Shown piece by piece: positions 25,698-33,988 of a DNA stretch of 64,000 bases (its first letter is position 1; each line of letters opens with the position of its first letter). Position numbers and translations under genes: made by a program. Source of the stretch: Phycisphaeraceae bacterium. GTDB taxonomy: Bacteria; Planctomycetota; Phycisphaerae; Phycisphaerales; UBA1924. The notes under the pieces are model-generated. The model was not told the origin of the DNA and searched no databases. It worked only from the letters and a program-made list of their open reading frames with translations. Location of the stretch: the NCBI GenBank assembly GCA_020639235.1, contig JACKHC010000001.1, positions 186,001 to 250,000 on the forward strand, given 5' to 3'.

Positions 25698-26909
25698 ATG
25701 CACGAAGACCACAAGATGCACATTGATACGAAGGTGATTCACGCGGGTCAGCGTCCTGAGGAGGTGACGGGGGCGGTGATGCCGCCGATCTTCACGACCT
25801 CGACCTATGCGCAGTCGTCGCCCGGCGTGCATAAGGGGTTCGAGTACACGCGGTCGCACAACCCGACGCGGTACGCGCTGGAGCGGATGGTGGCGCGGCT
25901 GGAGGGTTCGAAGATCGCCGAGGCGCGCGATCCGTCTTGCGGTGGGTTCGCGTTCGCCTCGGGTCTTGCGGCGATGGGCACCGCGCTGGAGTTGTGCGAC
26001 GCGGGCGCGCACATCGTGTGCATGGACGATGTGTACGGCGGGTCGAACCGGCTCTTGTCGCGGGTGCGGGCGCGGTCGCAGGGGTTGAAGGTTGACTATG
26101 TCGATCTAACGGATTTGAACAAGGCGGAGCGGGCGCTGAAGAGCGAGACGGCGATGGTGTGGGTGGAGACGCCGACGAACCCGACGCTGAAACTGGTGGA
26201 CCTGACGGAGATCGCGAAGATCGCGCGGAAGAAGAGCCCGAAGGCGCTCTTGGTGTGCGACAACACCTTTGCTTCGAGCGTGAATCAGACGCCGCTGGCG
26301 CACGGGTTCGACATCGTGCTGCACTCGACGACGAAGTACATGAACGGGCACTCTGACGCGGTGGGCGGCGTGCTGGTGACGGGGGATGAGGCGCTGTGCG
26401 ATCGGATTCGGTTCGTGCAGAACTCGATCGGGAGCGTGATGGGGCCGTTCGACTCGTATCTTGTATTGCGCGGGATCAAGACGCTCGGCGTGCGGATGGC
26501 GCGGCACAACGAGAGCGGGCTGCGGATCGCACATTGGCTCGAGCGGCACGAGGCGGTGGAGCGGGTGGTGTACCCGGGGTTGGCGTCGCACCCGCAGCAC
26601 GGGATTTACAAGAAGCAGATGCGGGGCGGGACGGGGATGATCACGTTCTTCATCAAGGGCGGGCTGGATGAGGCGCGGCGGTTCCTGGAGTCGCTGCGTG
26701 TGTTCCAGCTGGCGGAGTCGCTTGGCGGCGTGGAGTCCTTGGTGGATCATCCGGCGATCATGACGCACGCGAGCGTGCCGCCGGAGATGCGCCGGGAGTT
26801 GGGGATTTCCGACACGCTGATTCGCCTGAGCGTGGGGATCGAGGATTGTGACGATCTGATGACGGACCTTGAGCATGCGCTGGGGGCGGCGGTCCGGGCC
26901 GCGACATAA
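25698..26909 (+). CDS. Cystathionine gamma-lyase / gamma-synthase family PLP enzyme
   Basis: The 403-residue protein is a Cys/Met-metabolism PLP enzyme. Y50/R52 in FEYTRSHNPTR and ASGLAAM (about 88-94) bind the cofactor phosphate. ETPTNP (157-162) and K213 in STTKYMNGHSD, the PLP lysine, follow, then SLGGVESLVDHPAIMTHAS. It should cleave cystathionine to cysteine, 2-oxobutyrate and ammonia, or run the synthase reaction. The partner beta-synthase just upstream favours the lyase. In-frame M7 is another possible start. Confidence 0.92.
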   Translation: MHEDHKMHIDTKVIHAGQRPEEVTGAVMPPIFTTSTYAQSSPGVHKGFEYTRSHNPTRYALERMVARLEGSKIAEARDPSCGGFAFASGLAAMGTALELCDAGAHIVCMDDVYGGSNRLLSRVRARSQGLKVDYVDLTDLNKAERALKSETAMVWVETPTNPTLKLVDLTEIAKIARKKSPKALLVCDNTFASSVNQTPLAHGFDIVLHSTTKYMNGHSDAVGGVLVTGDEALCDRIRFVQNSIGSVMGPFDSYLVLRGIKTLGVRMARHNESGLRIAHWLERHEAVERVVYPGLASHPQHGIYKKQMRGGTGMITFFIKGGLDEARRFLESLRVFQLAESLGGVESLVDHPAIMTHASVPPEMRRELGISDTLIRLSVGIEDCDDLMTDLEHALGAAVRAAT

Positions 26910-26937
26910 TCGGCGGTTGCGGCGATACTGGCGGGCG

Positions 26938-28623
26938 ATGGGACGGAGCGGACGAGTGCGTACGGTGATCGCGCTGATTGTAATTGTCGGCGCGCTGTTG
27001 CCGTGGTTCAGCATCGGCGATCATCCGCTGAGCGGGCGCTCGGAGGGGCGGTACGGCTGGACGAGCGTGGTGATGTCGCGGACGGGCGAGTGGCTGGTGC
27101 CGATGTACCTGGGGCACCCGCACCTGACGAAGCCGCCGATGATCTACTGGATGCAGGCGGCGTCGGTGAAGGTGTTCGGCGCGACCGAGTTTGCGGTGCG
27201 ATTGCCTTCGGCGGTGGCGGGGTCGATTGCTGTGGTGCTGGTGTTTGTGATCGGGCGGCGGTTGTGGGGCGCGCGGCGGGGCGCGATCGCGGCGGCGCTG
27301 TACGCGGTGATGCCGATTCATGTGGTGATCGCGCGGATGGCGGTGACGGATTCTGTCTTGAATGTGCTGTGGATCGGCGCGCTGGCGGCGGGGTACCGCG
27401 CGGTTGAGGCGCGATCGCGGGGGTGGTCGGTCGCGATGTGGGGCTGTGTTGCGGCGGGGCTGATCGTGAAGGGGCCGGTGGCGCTGATCCCGGTGGGCGT
27501 GCTGATCGTGTGGTTGGCGCTGGGCGGGCGGTGGCGTGAGACGGCGCGGCTGGGATTCCTGATCGGCGTGCCGATCGCGGTGGCGCCGATCCTGGCGTGG
27601 GTGATCGCGGTGGTGGTCCGGCATCCGGAGGCAGTGGATATCTGGCGGCATGAGATGGTTGATCGCGCGACGGGCGCGGGGGATCACGCGCGGCCGTTCT
27701 GGTATTACCTGCCGGTGGTGCTGATCGGGATGTTCCCGGCGACGGCGATGATGACGCTGCCCTGGTTCAACCTGCGATGGCGGGAAGCGATCGGCGCGGT
27801 GCGCGGGGGCGACGTGCGTGCGCTGATGCTGGTGGCGGTGCTGGTCCCGGTTGTGGTTTTCACATTGATCGCGGGGAAGCTGGCGAGTTATGTGCTTCCG
27901 TGCGCGATTCCGCTGGCGTTGCTGGTGTCGCGGAATGTCGAGGTGTGGTTGACGCGGGATGTCGTGGACGGGCGGCGCGTGCCGGAGATTCGCGTGACCC
28001 TGTTCGTGGCGTTCCTGTGCGTGCTGGGAGTGTTCGCGGTTGCGTTGCCGTATGGATTCGGCGCGGGCCTGCTGTGGGCGATTCTGCCGGTCGCGGGCGT
28101 GGCGATCGTGATGCTTTGGGCGGTGCTGCATTGGCGGCGGGGCACGCGCGCGCGGCTGATCGGGCTGGTGTCGGCGTGGGTGCTGACGGTGTTCTCGATC
28201 GGCGCGGCGATGGAGATCGAGGACGCTGGGCTGTCGAAGATGAGTCACTTGCGGCTGGTGCGCAGCGCGATGGAGCATCTTGAGTTCGGGGCTGCACCCG
28301 CGGCGGTGACGTACGGGATGGAGGACGGGACGCTGAGTTTTTATCTGGAGGAGGATGTGCCGCGGATCGGGTCGCGGGATCTGGCGTTGCTGGCCGGCGG
28401 GGACGGCGCGCTGATGGTGCTGACGACACCGGAGGCGTGGGCCAGATTCAGCGAGCGTTGGCCGAACGAGGCGGCGCGGTTCGGGTTGGCGGGCGAGCGG
28501 GTTGACTGGCCGACGGCGCAGACTGTGATCGTGATGGGTCGTCCCGGCGCGATGGATGGTGCTCGGCGGAGGAGTTGGCTGGAGATTCACCCGTCGGATG
28601 AACCGATTCGGAAGTGGGATTGA
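26938..28623 (+). CDS. ArnT/PMT-like glycosyltransferase (family 39)
   Basis: The 561-residue polytopic protein resembles undecaprenyl-phosphate-sugar glycosyltransferases. After the first membrane helix comes SEGRYGWTSVVMSRTGEWLV then HPHLTKPPMIYWMQA, the conserved first periplasmic loop. The usual Asp-Glu pair in this loop reads Ser-Glu here, which is odd. About 11 helices follow and then a soluble C-terminal domain. It would move a lipid-linked sugar to an acceptor on the outer face of the inner membrane. The start after the previous stop codon (26938) removes an overlap. Confidence 0.82.
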   Translation: MGRSGRVRTVIALIVIVGALLPWFSIGDHPLSGRSEGRYGWTSVVMSRTGEWLVPMYLGHPHLTKPPMIYWMQAASVKVFGATEFAVRLPSAVAGSIAVVLVFVIGRRLWGARRGAIAAALYAVMPIHVVIARMAVTDSVLNVLWIGALAAGYRAVEARSRGWSVAMWGCVAAGLIVKGPVALIPVGVLIVWLALGGRWRETARLGFLIGVPIAVAPILAWVIAVVVRHPEAVDIWRHEMVDRATGAGDHARPFWYYLPVVLIGMFPATAMMTLPWFNLRWREAIGAVRGGDVRALMLVAVLVPVVVFTLIAGKLASYVLPCAIPLALLVSRNVEVWLTRDVVDGRRVPEIRVTLFVAFLCVLGVFAVALPYGFGAGLLWAILPVAGVAIVMLWAVLHWRRGTRARLIGLVSAWVLTVFSIGAAMEIEDAGLSKMSHLRLVRSAMEHLEFGAAPAAVTYGMEDGTLSFYLEEDVPRIGSRDLALLAGGDGALMVLTTPEAWARFSERWPNEAARFGLAGERVDWPTAQTVIVMGRPGAMDGARRRSWLEIHPSDEPIRKWD

Positions 28624-28624
28624 C

Positions 28625-29524
28625 TTAGTTGATGCGCGCGGCGATGGCGTCGACGAGTGCCGCGAGGGCGCGGGGTTCCTGCAAGAGGAAGAGCGAGGGC
28701 TCGATGAGTTCGAGTTCGGAGATGCGCTGCGCTCCTGTGTCGTCGGGCATGAGGTCGAGACGGGCGTAGAGCAGTTCGGAGCGATTGAAGGGGAGCGCGG
28801 CGAAGGTGCGGTTGAATAAGGCGCGCTCGGCGTCGGTGACGGGGAGCGAGCCGGAGACGGACTCGTCCTGGCCGGCGAAGCGGGGGTTCTTGCGGATGGC
28901 GTGCGTCACCCCCCCATTCCCCTCACTGGCGATCCACATGATGGAGCGTTCGCCGGCGGCATCGACGGATCGCATGTAGGGCTGGAGCATGGCGTCGGCG
29001 GATTGTGTGCGTTCATCGAGGAAGCGCTGGGCGGCGTTGGCTTGATCGATGGAGAAGCGGCGCGTGTTGAATGAGGCCGCGGAGATGCAGGGCTTGATGA
29101 CGGCGTCGGTCCAGCCGCGTGTGCGCATGATGTCGGTGAAGGATGCGCGCCGCCCCTTTTCGACGAACTCGGTGGGGACGATGGGGAGATCGGCGCGCTG
29201 GAGGTCGCGGAGGTAGCGCTTGTGGATGTTCCACTTCACGACGGGCGCGGGGTTGAGGAGGGTGGATTGTGCTGCGCATGTGTCGATCCATGCGAGGAAG
29301 GCCTCGGGATCGTGGTAGTAGTTCCACGATGAACGGATGATGCAGGCATCGAAATCGGCTGGGTCATGGTGTTTGGGGGAGCTTGGGGGAGCGGGGGGGG
29401 CGTCCCACGCGAGCATGTGCGCTTCCATGCCGGCGGCGCGGAGGGCGTCGAGTAGGGGCGCTTCGTCGGGGTCGGGCTCGGGGAGTTGATCGCAGGTGAT
29501 GATGGCGATGCGCTTGCGGCTCAT
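28625..29524 (-). CDS. ATP-grasp-like protein, unknown substrate
   Basis: The 299-residue cytoplasmic protein looks like the RimK/glutathione synthetase-type ATP-grasp group. It has an N-terminal Rossmann-like start (RIAIITCDQLPEPDPDEAPL) and IIRSSWNYYHDPEAFLAWID. NPAPVVKWNIHKRYLRDL and AVIKPCISAAS provide ATP-binding lysines. RLDLMPDDTGAQRISELELI holds acidic Mg ligands. Such enzymes join a carboxylate to an amine or thiol; the substrate is unknown. It follows the ABC-F gene by 3 bp in one operon and ends 1 bp from the convergent glycosyltransferase stop codon. Confidence 0.8.
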   Translation of the reverse strand: MSRKRIAIITCDQLPEPDPDEAPLLDALRAAGMEAHMLAWDAPPAPPSSPKHHDPADFDACIIRSSWNYYHDPEAFLAWIDTCAAQSTLLNPAPVVKWNIHKRYLRDLQRADLPIVPTEFVEKGRRASFTDIMRTRGWTDAVIKPCISAASFNTRRFSIDQANAAQRFLDERTQSADAMLQPYMRSVDAAGERSIMWIASEGNGGVTHAIRKNPRFAGQDESVSGSLPVTDAERALFNRTFAALPFNRSELLYARLDLMPDDTGAQRISELELIEPSLFLLQEPRALAALVDAIAARIN

Positions 29525-29527
29525 GGC

Positions 29528-31585
29528 TCAGGCGGGCTCGGCGCGGCGCATCCACTCGAACTCGAGGGGTTCGAGTTCGCGGACGAGTCTTGTGCGCTCG
29601 TCGCCCAGTTTGGCGCACTTGCGGGCGTCGGCCCAGACATCGGGGTCGGCCATGGACTTGTCGATCTCGGCGATGCGGTTCTCGATCTGTTCGATGCGCT
29701 TCTCGAGCTGCGAGGTGTTCATGCGCTCGAGTTCAGACCCACTACCACCACTCGCCGCGTTCGATTTGTTCGGCTTGGGTTTCTGTCTCTGTTGGGCTTC
29801 GCGTTCGGCCTGCTCCTTGGCGGCGCGCTCGTCGGCGGCCTGTCTGGACTTGGCGGAGTCTTCGGCGCGTTTGCGTTCGCGGGCGCGCTCGAGTTCGCGG
29901 TCGTGCCACTGGGTGTAGTTGCCGAGGAACACTTCGGCGTTGCCGTTGCCGTCCAGGACGAGGAGATGGTTGCAGCAGGCGTCGATGAGCGCACGGTCGT
30001 GGGAGATGAGGATGAGGGTGCCGTCGAAGGCGCTGGTGCGCTTGTTCTCGTCGCCGGACTCGAAGGAGTCTGCCTTCTTGGGGAGCGCGAGGGCTTCTTC
30101 GAGTCGTTCGGAGGATGAGATGTCGAGGTGGTTGGTGGGTTCGTCGAGGACGAGGACATTCTTGGCGGAGGCGAGCAGCCCGGCGAGGACGGCGCGGGAG
30201 CGCTCGCCTCCGGAGAGGACGCCGAGTTCCTTTTCCTGTTCGGAACCGGAGAAGAGGAACGCGCCGGCGAGGTTGCGGGCCTGTTGCTCGGAGAGCATCT
30301 GGCCGGGGTTCTCTTCGATGATGACCTTCTGAAGGTAGCGGAAGACATTGAGGGAGTGATCGAGGCCTTCGTGGGTCTGCTTGTAGTGGCCCACGACGAC
30401 ATTGGAGCCGAGGCGGACGGTGCCAGCGTCGGGTTTGGTTTCGCCCAGGACGCAGCGGACGAGTGTGGACTTTCCCGCGCCGTTGGGGCCGATGATTCCC
30501 CAGCGCTCGCCGCGTGCGATGGTGATGTCGAGGTCGTTGAAGAGGACCTTGGTGGTGCCGTCGTCGTTGGGGTAGGACTTGGACAGGCCGCGCGCGACGG
30601 CGACGATTTCTCCCGAGCGTTCGGCGCGGGGGAACTCGAAGTCGAGGTTGGAGAGTTCGACGGGGCGCTCGAGGGCGTCGTCGGTGCGGGCGCGCTGGAG
30701 GCGCGACTCGCGGCCCTTGGCCTGCTTGGCGCGCTGGCCGGCGCGGTACTTATCGATGAAGGCCTGTTCCTGACGCCATTTGGTCTGCTGCGACTCCCAG
30801 GCGCGGAGCTGGACTTCGCGGCGTTCGGCGCGGAGTTCGCGGAACTTGGCGTAGTTGCCGGGGTAGTCGATGAGGCGGCCTTGCTCGACTTCGACGATGC
30901 GCGTGACGACATTGTCGAGGAGGCGTCGGTCGTGGGAGACGAGGAGGACGGCGCCGCGGAAGTCGTTCTTGAGGAAGTCTTCGAGCCAGAGGCGGCCGGC
31001 GATGTCGAGGTGGTTGGTGGGCTCGTCGAGGAGAAGAATGTCGGGCGACTCGAGAAGGAGTTTGGCGAGCGCGAGTCGGCCCTTCTGGCCGCCGGAGAGG
31101 TCTTTGACCTTGATGGAGAACTGGGCGTCGGTGAAGCCGAGGCCGTGGAGGGTTTCATCGATCTTGTGATCGATGGCGTAGCCGCCGGCGGCTTCGATTT
31201 TGCGTTCGAGTTCTTCCTGTTTGCGGAGGAGTTTGTCGAGTTGCGCGTCGGAGGCCTCGGCCATCTGGTCGTATACGGCGTGGAGTTGCTGGTGGAGGGA
31301 ATGGAGTTCGGCGAAGGCGCCCTCGGCGGCGTCGCGGAGGGTTTCTTCGCGGTTGAGGTTGGGGTCCTGGTGGAGGTAGCCGGCGCGGCAGCCGCGTTGG
31401 ACGACGACCTCGCCCGAGTCGGGTTTGAGGAGGCCGGTGAGGGCCTTCATGAGTGTGGATTTGCCCTGGCCGTTGCGTCCGACGAGGCCGACGCGTTCGC
31501 CGGACTCGATGGACAGTGAGACGCCATCGAGGATGATGTCGGTGCCGAAGGCGTGCTTGAGGTTGGTGGCGGCGAGGAGTGGCAT
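29528..31585 (-). CDS. ABC-F family ATPase (Uup-like)
   Basis: The 685-residue protein has two ABC domains without membrane segments. Domain 1 has Walker A GRNGQGKST (36-44), signature LSGGQKGRL and Walker B DILLLDEPTNHLD. Domain 2 has GPNGAGKST, LSGGERSRAVLAGLL and VLVLDEPTNHLD. A charged linker rich in Arg/Lys/Gln separates them. The C-terminal coiled coil (LEKRIEQIENRIAEIDKSM...) is as in Uup. ABC-F proteins act on the ribosome or on DNA/RNA, not in transport. The start at 31585 (MPLLAATNLKHAFG) fits the family; the longer frame to 32455 is antisense to other genes. Confidence 0.93.
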   Translation of the reverse strand: MPLLAATNLKHAFGTDIILDGVSLSIESGERVGLVGRNGQGKSTLMKALTGLLKPDSGEVVVQRGCRAGYLHQDPNLNREETLRDAAEGAFAELHSLHQQLHAVYDQMAEASDAQLDKLLRKQEELERKIEAAGGYAIDHKIDETLHGLGFTDAQFSIKVKDLSGGQKGRLALAKLLLESPDILLLDEPTNHLDIAGRLWLEDFLKNDFRGAVLLVSHDRRLLDNVVTRIVEVEQGRLIDYPGNYAKFRELRAERREVQLRAWESQQTKWRQEQAFIDKYRAGQRAKQAKGRESRLQRARTDDALERPVELSNLDFEFPRAERSGEIVAVARGLSKSYPNDDGTTKVLFNDLDITIARGERWGIIGPNGAGKSTLVRCVLGETKPDAGTVRLGSNVVVGHYKQTHEGLDHSLNVFRYLQKVIIEENPGQMLSEQQARNLAGAFLFSGSEQEKELGVLSGGERSRAVLAGLLASAKNVLVLDEPTNHLDISSSERLEEALALPKKADSFESGDENKRTSAFDGTLILISHDRALIDACCNHLLVLDGNGNAEVFLGNYTQWHDRELERARERKRAEDSAKSRQAADERAAKEQAEREAQQRQKPKPNKSNAASGGSGSELERMNTSQLEKRIEQIENRIAEIDKSMADPDVWADARKCAKLGDERTRLVRELEPLEFEWMRRAEPA

Positions 31586-31636
31586 TGGGGCGGGGATTGT
31601 AGGAACAGTGGCGGGATTGTGAGCGTAGGCGAGTGT

Positions 31637-32359
31637 ATGCGTCGGATTCGGGCGAAGTTCGGGCGGCTGAGCGTGGTGCCGGCGGCGGTGGGGGTTGGGG
31701 TGGTGCTCCTGCTCGGCGTGGTGTTCTTTGCGTTGTGTGTATGGGGTATCGGTGTGATCTGGCCGCGGGTGAGTGTCGACCGGGTCGGGGCGGTTGGCGT
31801 AGCGCTGGTGTGCGTGCAGCGGCAGGGCGCTTCGATTGAGGTGATCGGGTCGAATGACCCGAAGTTCCGCGCGGTGCTCAATGATCCGGGAGTGCGGGAC
31901 ATCGATAGGGTCGTCATTTATCCGATGGTGCGGACTCGCTCGGTCGGGAATGGCGATACGGCGTGGTCGGACATGTGGATCGAGAACACGCTGATTGTGC
32001 GGGGGAGCGCCGATTTCCGTGGGGCCGGAATGACGGTGACGCTGGCGCACGAGCGCGCGGTGCTGGCGTTTTTGCAGGCGAACCATGCGGCGTTGTTGCC
32101 GGTTGAGCTGCGGAAGTCGAGTTCGTTGGTCGTGCGCAAGTGGTCGCGGCAGGGCTTGATCTACAACGGGCTGGTCGGCGGGGCGCTGGTTGTGGCGCTG
32201 GGGGCGGCGGTGTTCGGCGTGTGGCGGGTTATTGGCGCGGAGCGGCGGTTCCGGGAGTGGGTGCTGACGAACTGCGCGTACTGCGGGTACTCGCTTGAGG
32301 GGTTGACGAAGCACCGATGCCCGGAATGCGGGCGGGTGCGGATGCCGCTTTGGCGTTGA
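31637..32359 (+). CDS. Zinc-ribbon membrane protein, array member 1
   Basis: The 240-residue protein has an N-terminal helix (VVPAAVGVGVVLLLGVVFFALCVWGIGV), an outer domain of about 120 residues and a second helix (LIYNGLVGGALVVALGAAVFGVW). It ends in a C-terminal cytoplasmic zinc ribbon, C-A-Y-C-G-Y-S-L-E-G-L then C-P-E-C-G. The outer domain ends in ERAVLAFLQANHAALLPVEL, which aligns loosely with the same position in the next genes. It is divergent from the ABC-F gene, with a 51-bp gap. Confidence 0.75.
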   Translation: MRRIRAKFGRLSVVPAAVGVGVVLLLGVVFFALCVWGIGVIWPRVSVDRVGAVGVALVCVQRQGASIEVIGSNDPKFRAVLNDPGVRDIDRVVIYPMVRTRSVGNGDTAWSDMWIENTLIVRGSADFRGAGMTVTLAHERAVLAFLQANHAALLPVELRKSSSLVVRKWSRQGLIYNGLVGGALVVALGAAVFGVWRVIGAERRFREWVLTNCAYCGYSLEGLTKHRCPECGRVRMPLWR

Positions 32360-32406
32360 GGGAGTAGAGGATTCCGGGAACGGGGGCCGGGGTGTAGGGT
32401 GGTGGG

Positions 32407-33216
32407 ATGGATTGGAGTCGCCAACTGCGGATGCCCACGCTTGTCGGGTTGCCATCTCGAGCCGCTCGGCGACTTATCGAGTATTCCGCCGACGCCATCG
32501 TCGGGCCGAAGAACTGGCGGCGGTTGTGGAGGTACAGCTTCATTGGGCTCGGCGTGCGGCTCGTGCTTGCAGCGGGCGCGGTGGCGGCGCTCTACACCCT
32601 CTGCGTTCTGTTACTTGTGCTGGTGATCCCGCCGGTGCGGCACGACTTTGTCTCGGATTTTGATGGCGGGCTTTGGTCGCTTCATCGATTGGTGCCGGCG
32701 TCGGAGAAGTTGCCCGAGCCCCCGGGTACGTTTCCCGGTCTCGAGGACTACGCGCCGGGCGCGGAGCCATATGGATCGTTTCGTGTATTTGCTGAGCAAC
32801 AGGGGCGTGGCGGGAAGTGGGGAACCTGGTCGGACGAGATATCAATGGCGTCGATCGAAGCGAGCTTCGACTATATGGACGGATGGGAGCAACGGATCAC
32901 GCCGGCGCAGCGGGATTGGATCGAGACGGTGTTCACTCGGGTCTTTGAGACTCACCGCCCTCCGTTGCTCGTGGGCAAGGCTGTCGATCAAATTGAGCTT
33001 GTGCATCCTCGCGGGTACTGGCACAACCTCATCCGGTACATCATGCGTGCGTGCGCGTGGGTTGTTGGATCGGTGGTTTGTCTGTGGCTGGCGGCGCGGC
33101 ACATCGAGATTCGAGGTGAGCGTGCCACGGGTTGCCCGAAATGCGGCTACTCACTGGTCGGGCTGGCGGGTGGTGTGTGCCCGGAGTGCGGGCATGATCG
33201 GGGGGCGGGGGCATGA
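32407..33216 (+). CDS. Zinc-ribbon membrane protein, array member 2 (type B)
   Basis: The 269-residue protein has an N-terminal cytoplasmic patch with RAARRLIEYSADAIVG and NWRRLWRYS. A helix (VRLVLAAGAVAALYTLCVLLLVLVI) and an outer domain of about 140 residues follow. Then come a second helix (RACAWVVGSVVCLWLAAR) and a C-terminal zinc ribbon, C-P-K-C-G-Y-S-L-V-G-L then C-P-E-C-G-H-D. The next gene's ATG overlaps its stop codon (ATGA). The N-terminal patch is closely similar to the start of the second half of the 491-residue fusion two genes on. Function unknown. Confidence 0.75.
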   Translation: MDWSRQLRMPTLVGLPSRAARRLIEYSADAIVGPKNWRRLWRYSFIGLGVRLVLAAGAVAALYTLCVLLLVLVIPPVRHDFVSDFDGGLWSLHRLVPASEKLPEPPGTFPGLEDYAPGAEPYGSFRVFAEQQGRGGKWGTWSDEISMASIEASFDYMDGWEQRITPAQRDWIETVFTRVFETHRPPLLVGKAVDQIELVHPRGYWHNLIRYIMRACAWVVGSVVCLWLAARHIEIRGERATGCPKCGYSLVGLAGGVCPECGHDRGAGA

Positions 33217-33260
33217 GGTTGATGGGATGGCGCAGGCATCTTGGGCCGCCGGAGTGGGTG
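33175..33260 (+). repeat. 86-bp direct repeat, copy 1
   Basis: It covers the last codons of array member 2 (zinc-ribbon end VCPECGHDRGAGA) and the first 16 codons of member 3 (MRLMGWRRHLGPPEWV). It is identical at all 86 positions to 33903-33988. Confidence 0.9.
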
Positions 33261-33944
33261 ATCTGTATTTCGATCATCACGATCTGGGGCACACTTCTGT
33301 TCTGCGCGTATCAACTCTCGACATGGGCGATTCGTAGCGCGTGGCCGCCGATTGGTGAGTCACGCCGGTCTTACACGAAGTTCATGGGGCTGCTGATCCG
33401 CGAATCAGACGGCTCCCTGACGCTCATGCCGAGCGATGGAAGTGCGGCCATCTGGGATCATCTGAGGTCGACCGCTGAACCACCTGACGCGAGGGTGTTA
33501 CTTAGTTTTGACATGGACCACGGCACGGAGCGACGGCGATGGGATTGGTGGTCGGCCTCCAACATCTGGGAGGAGATTCGATTCGTACCCGATCTATCGA
33601 GAGCGGATGCTACCGGCGCGCCGCTCAGCGCCGATGAGGAACTCTGGCTGTTGCGATACTGCCAGAGCCACTACGCAGACAAACTTACGCCGATGATTGC
33701 GACATCGTCGACACTGTCTTTCAAGCGAGTGAGTCGGGCTGCGGTATGGCACAATATGACGCGCGCGGGCGTGACGGTGTTTCTGCCGATCCTGTTTCTT
33801 GTTGGGGCGTGGCATATCGTGCGCACCGAGCTGCGCCACAGGCGAGCCTTCACTTCGCAATGTCCGATGTGCGGCTACTCGCTGATCGGGCTGGCGGGCG
33901 GGGTGTGCCCGGAGTGCGGGCATGATCGGGGGGCGGGGGCATGA
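33213..33944 (+). CDS. Zinc-ribbon membrane protein, array member 3 (type A)
   Basis: The 243-residue protein starts MRLMGWRRHLGPPEWV. It has a helix (VICISIITIWGTLLFCAYQL), an outer domain with ESDGSLTLMPSDGS and GTERRRWDWWS, and a second helix (GVTVFLPILFLVGAWHIV). The C-terminal zinc ribbon has C-P-M-C-G-Y-S-L-I-G-L then C-P-E-C-G-H-D. It starts inside the previous stop codon and ends inside the next start codon (both ATGA), so members 2, 3 and 4 form one translationally coupled unit. Its first 16 residues are identical to those of member 4. Confidence 0.75.
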   Translation: MRLMGWRRHLGPPEWVICISIITIWGTLLFCAYQLSTWAIRSAWPPIGESRRSYTKFMGLLIRESDGSLTLMPSDGSAAIWDHLRSTAEPPDARVLLSFDMDHGTERRRWDWWSASNIWEEIRFVPDLSRADATGAPLSADEELWLLRYCQSHYADKLTPMIATSSTLSFKRVSRAAVWHNMTRAGVTVFLPILFLVGAWHIVRTELRHRRAFTSQCPMCGYSLIGLAGGVCPECGHDRGAGA

Positions 33945-33988
33945 GGTTGATGGGATGGCGCAGGCATCTTGGGCCGCCGGAGTGGGTG
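33903..33988 (+). repeat. 86-bp direct repeat, copy 2
   Basis: It spans the junction of array members 3 and 4 and is identical to 33175-33260; the two copies are 728 bp apart. Confidence 0.9.

Noticed and set aside
31586..32455. N-terminal extension of the ABC-F frame
   Set aside because: It is antisense to the first zinc-ribbon gene, and the extension is Arg/Pro/His-rich with no domain.
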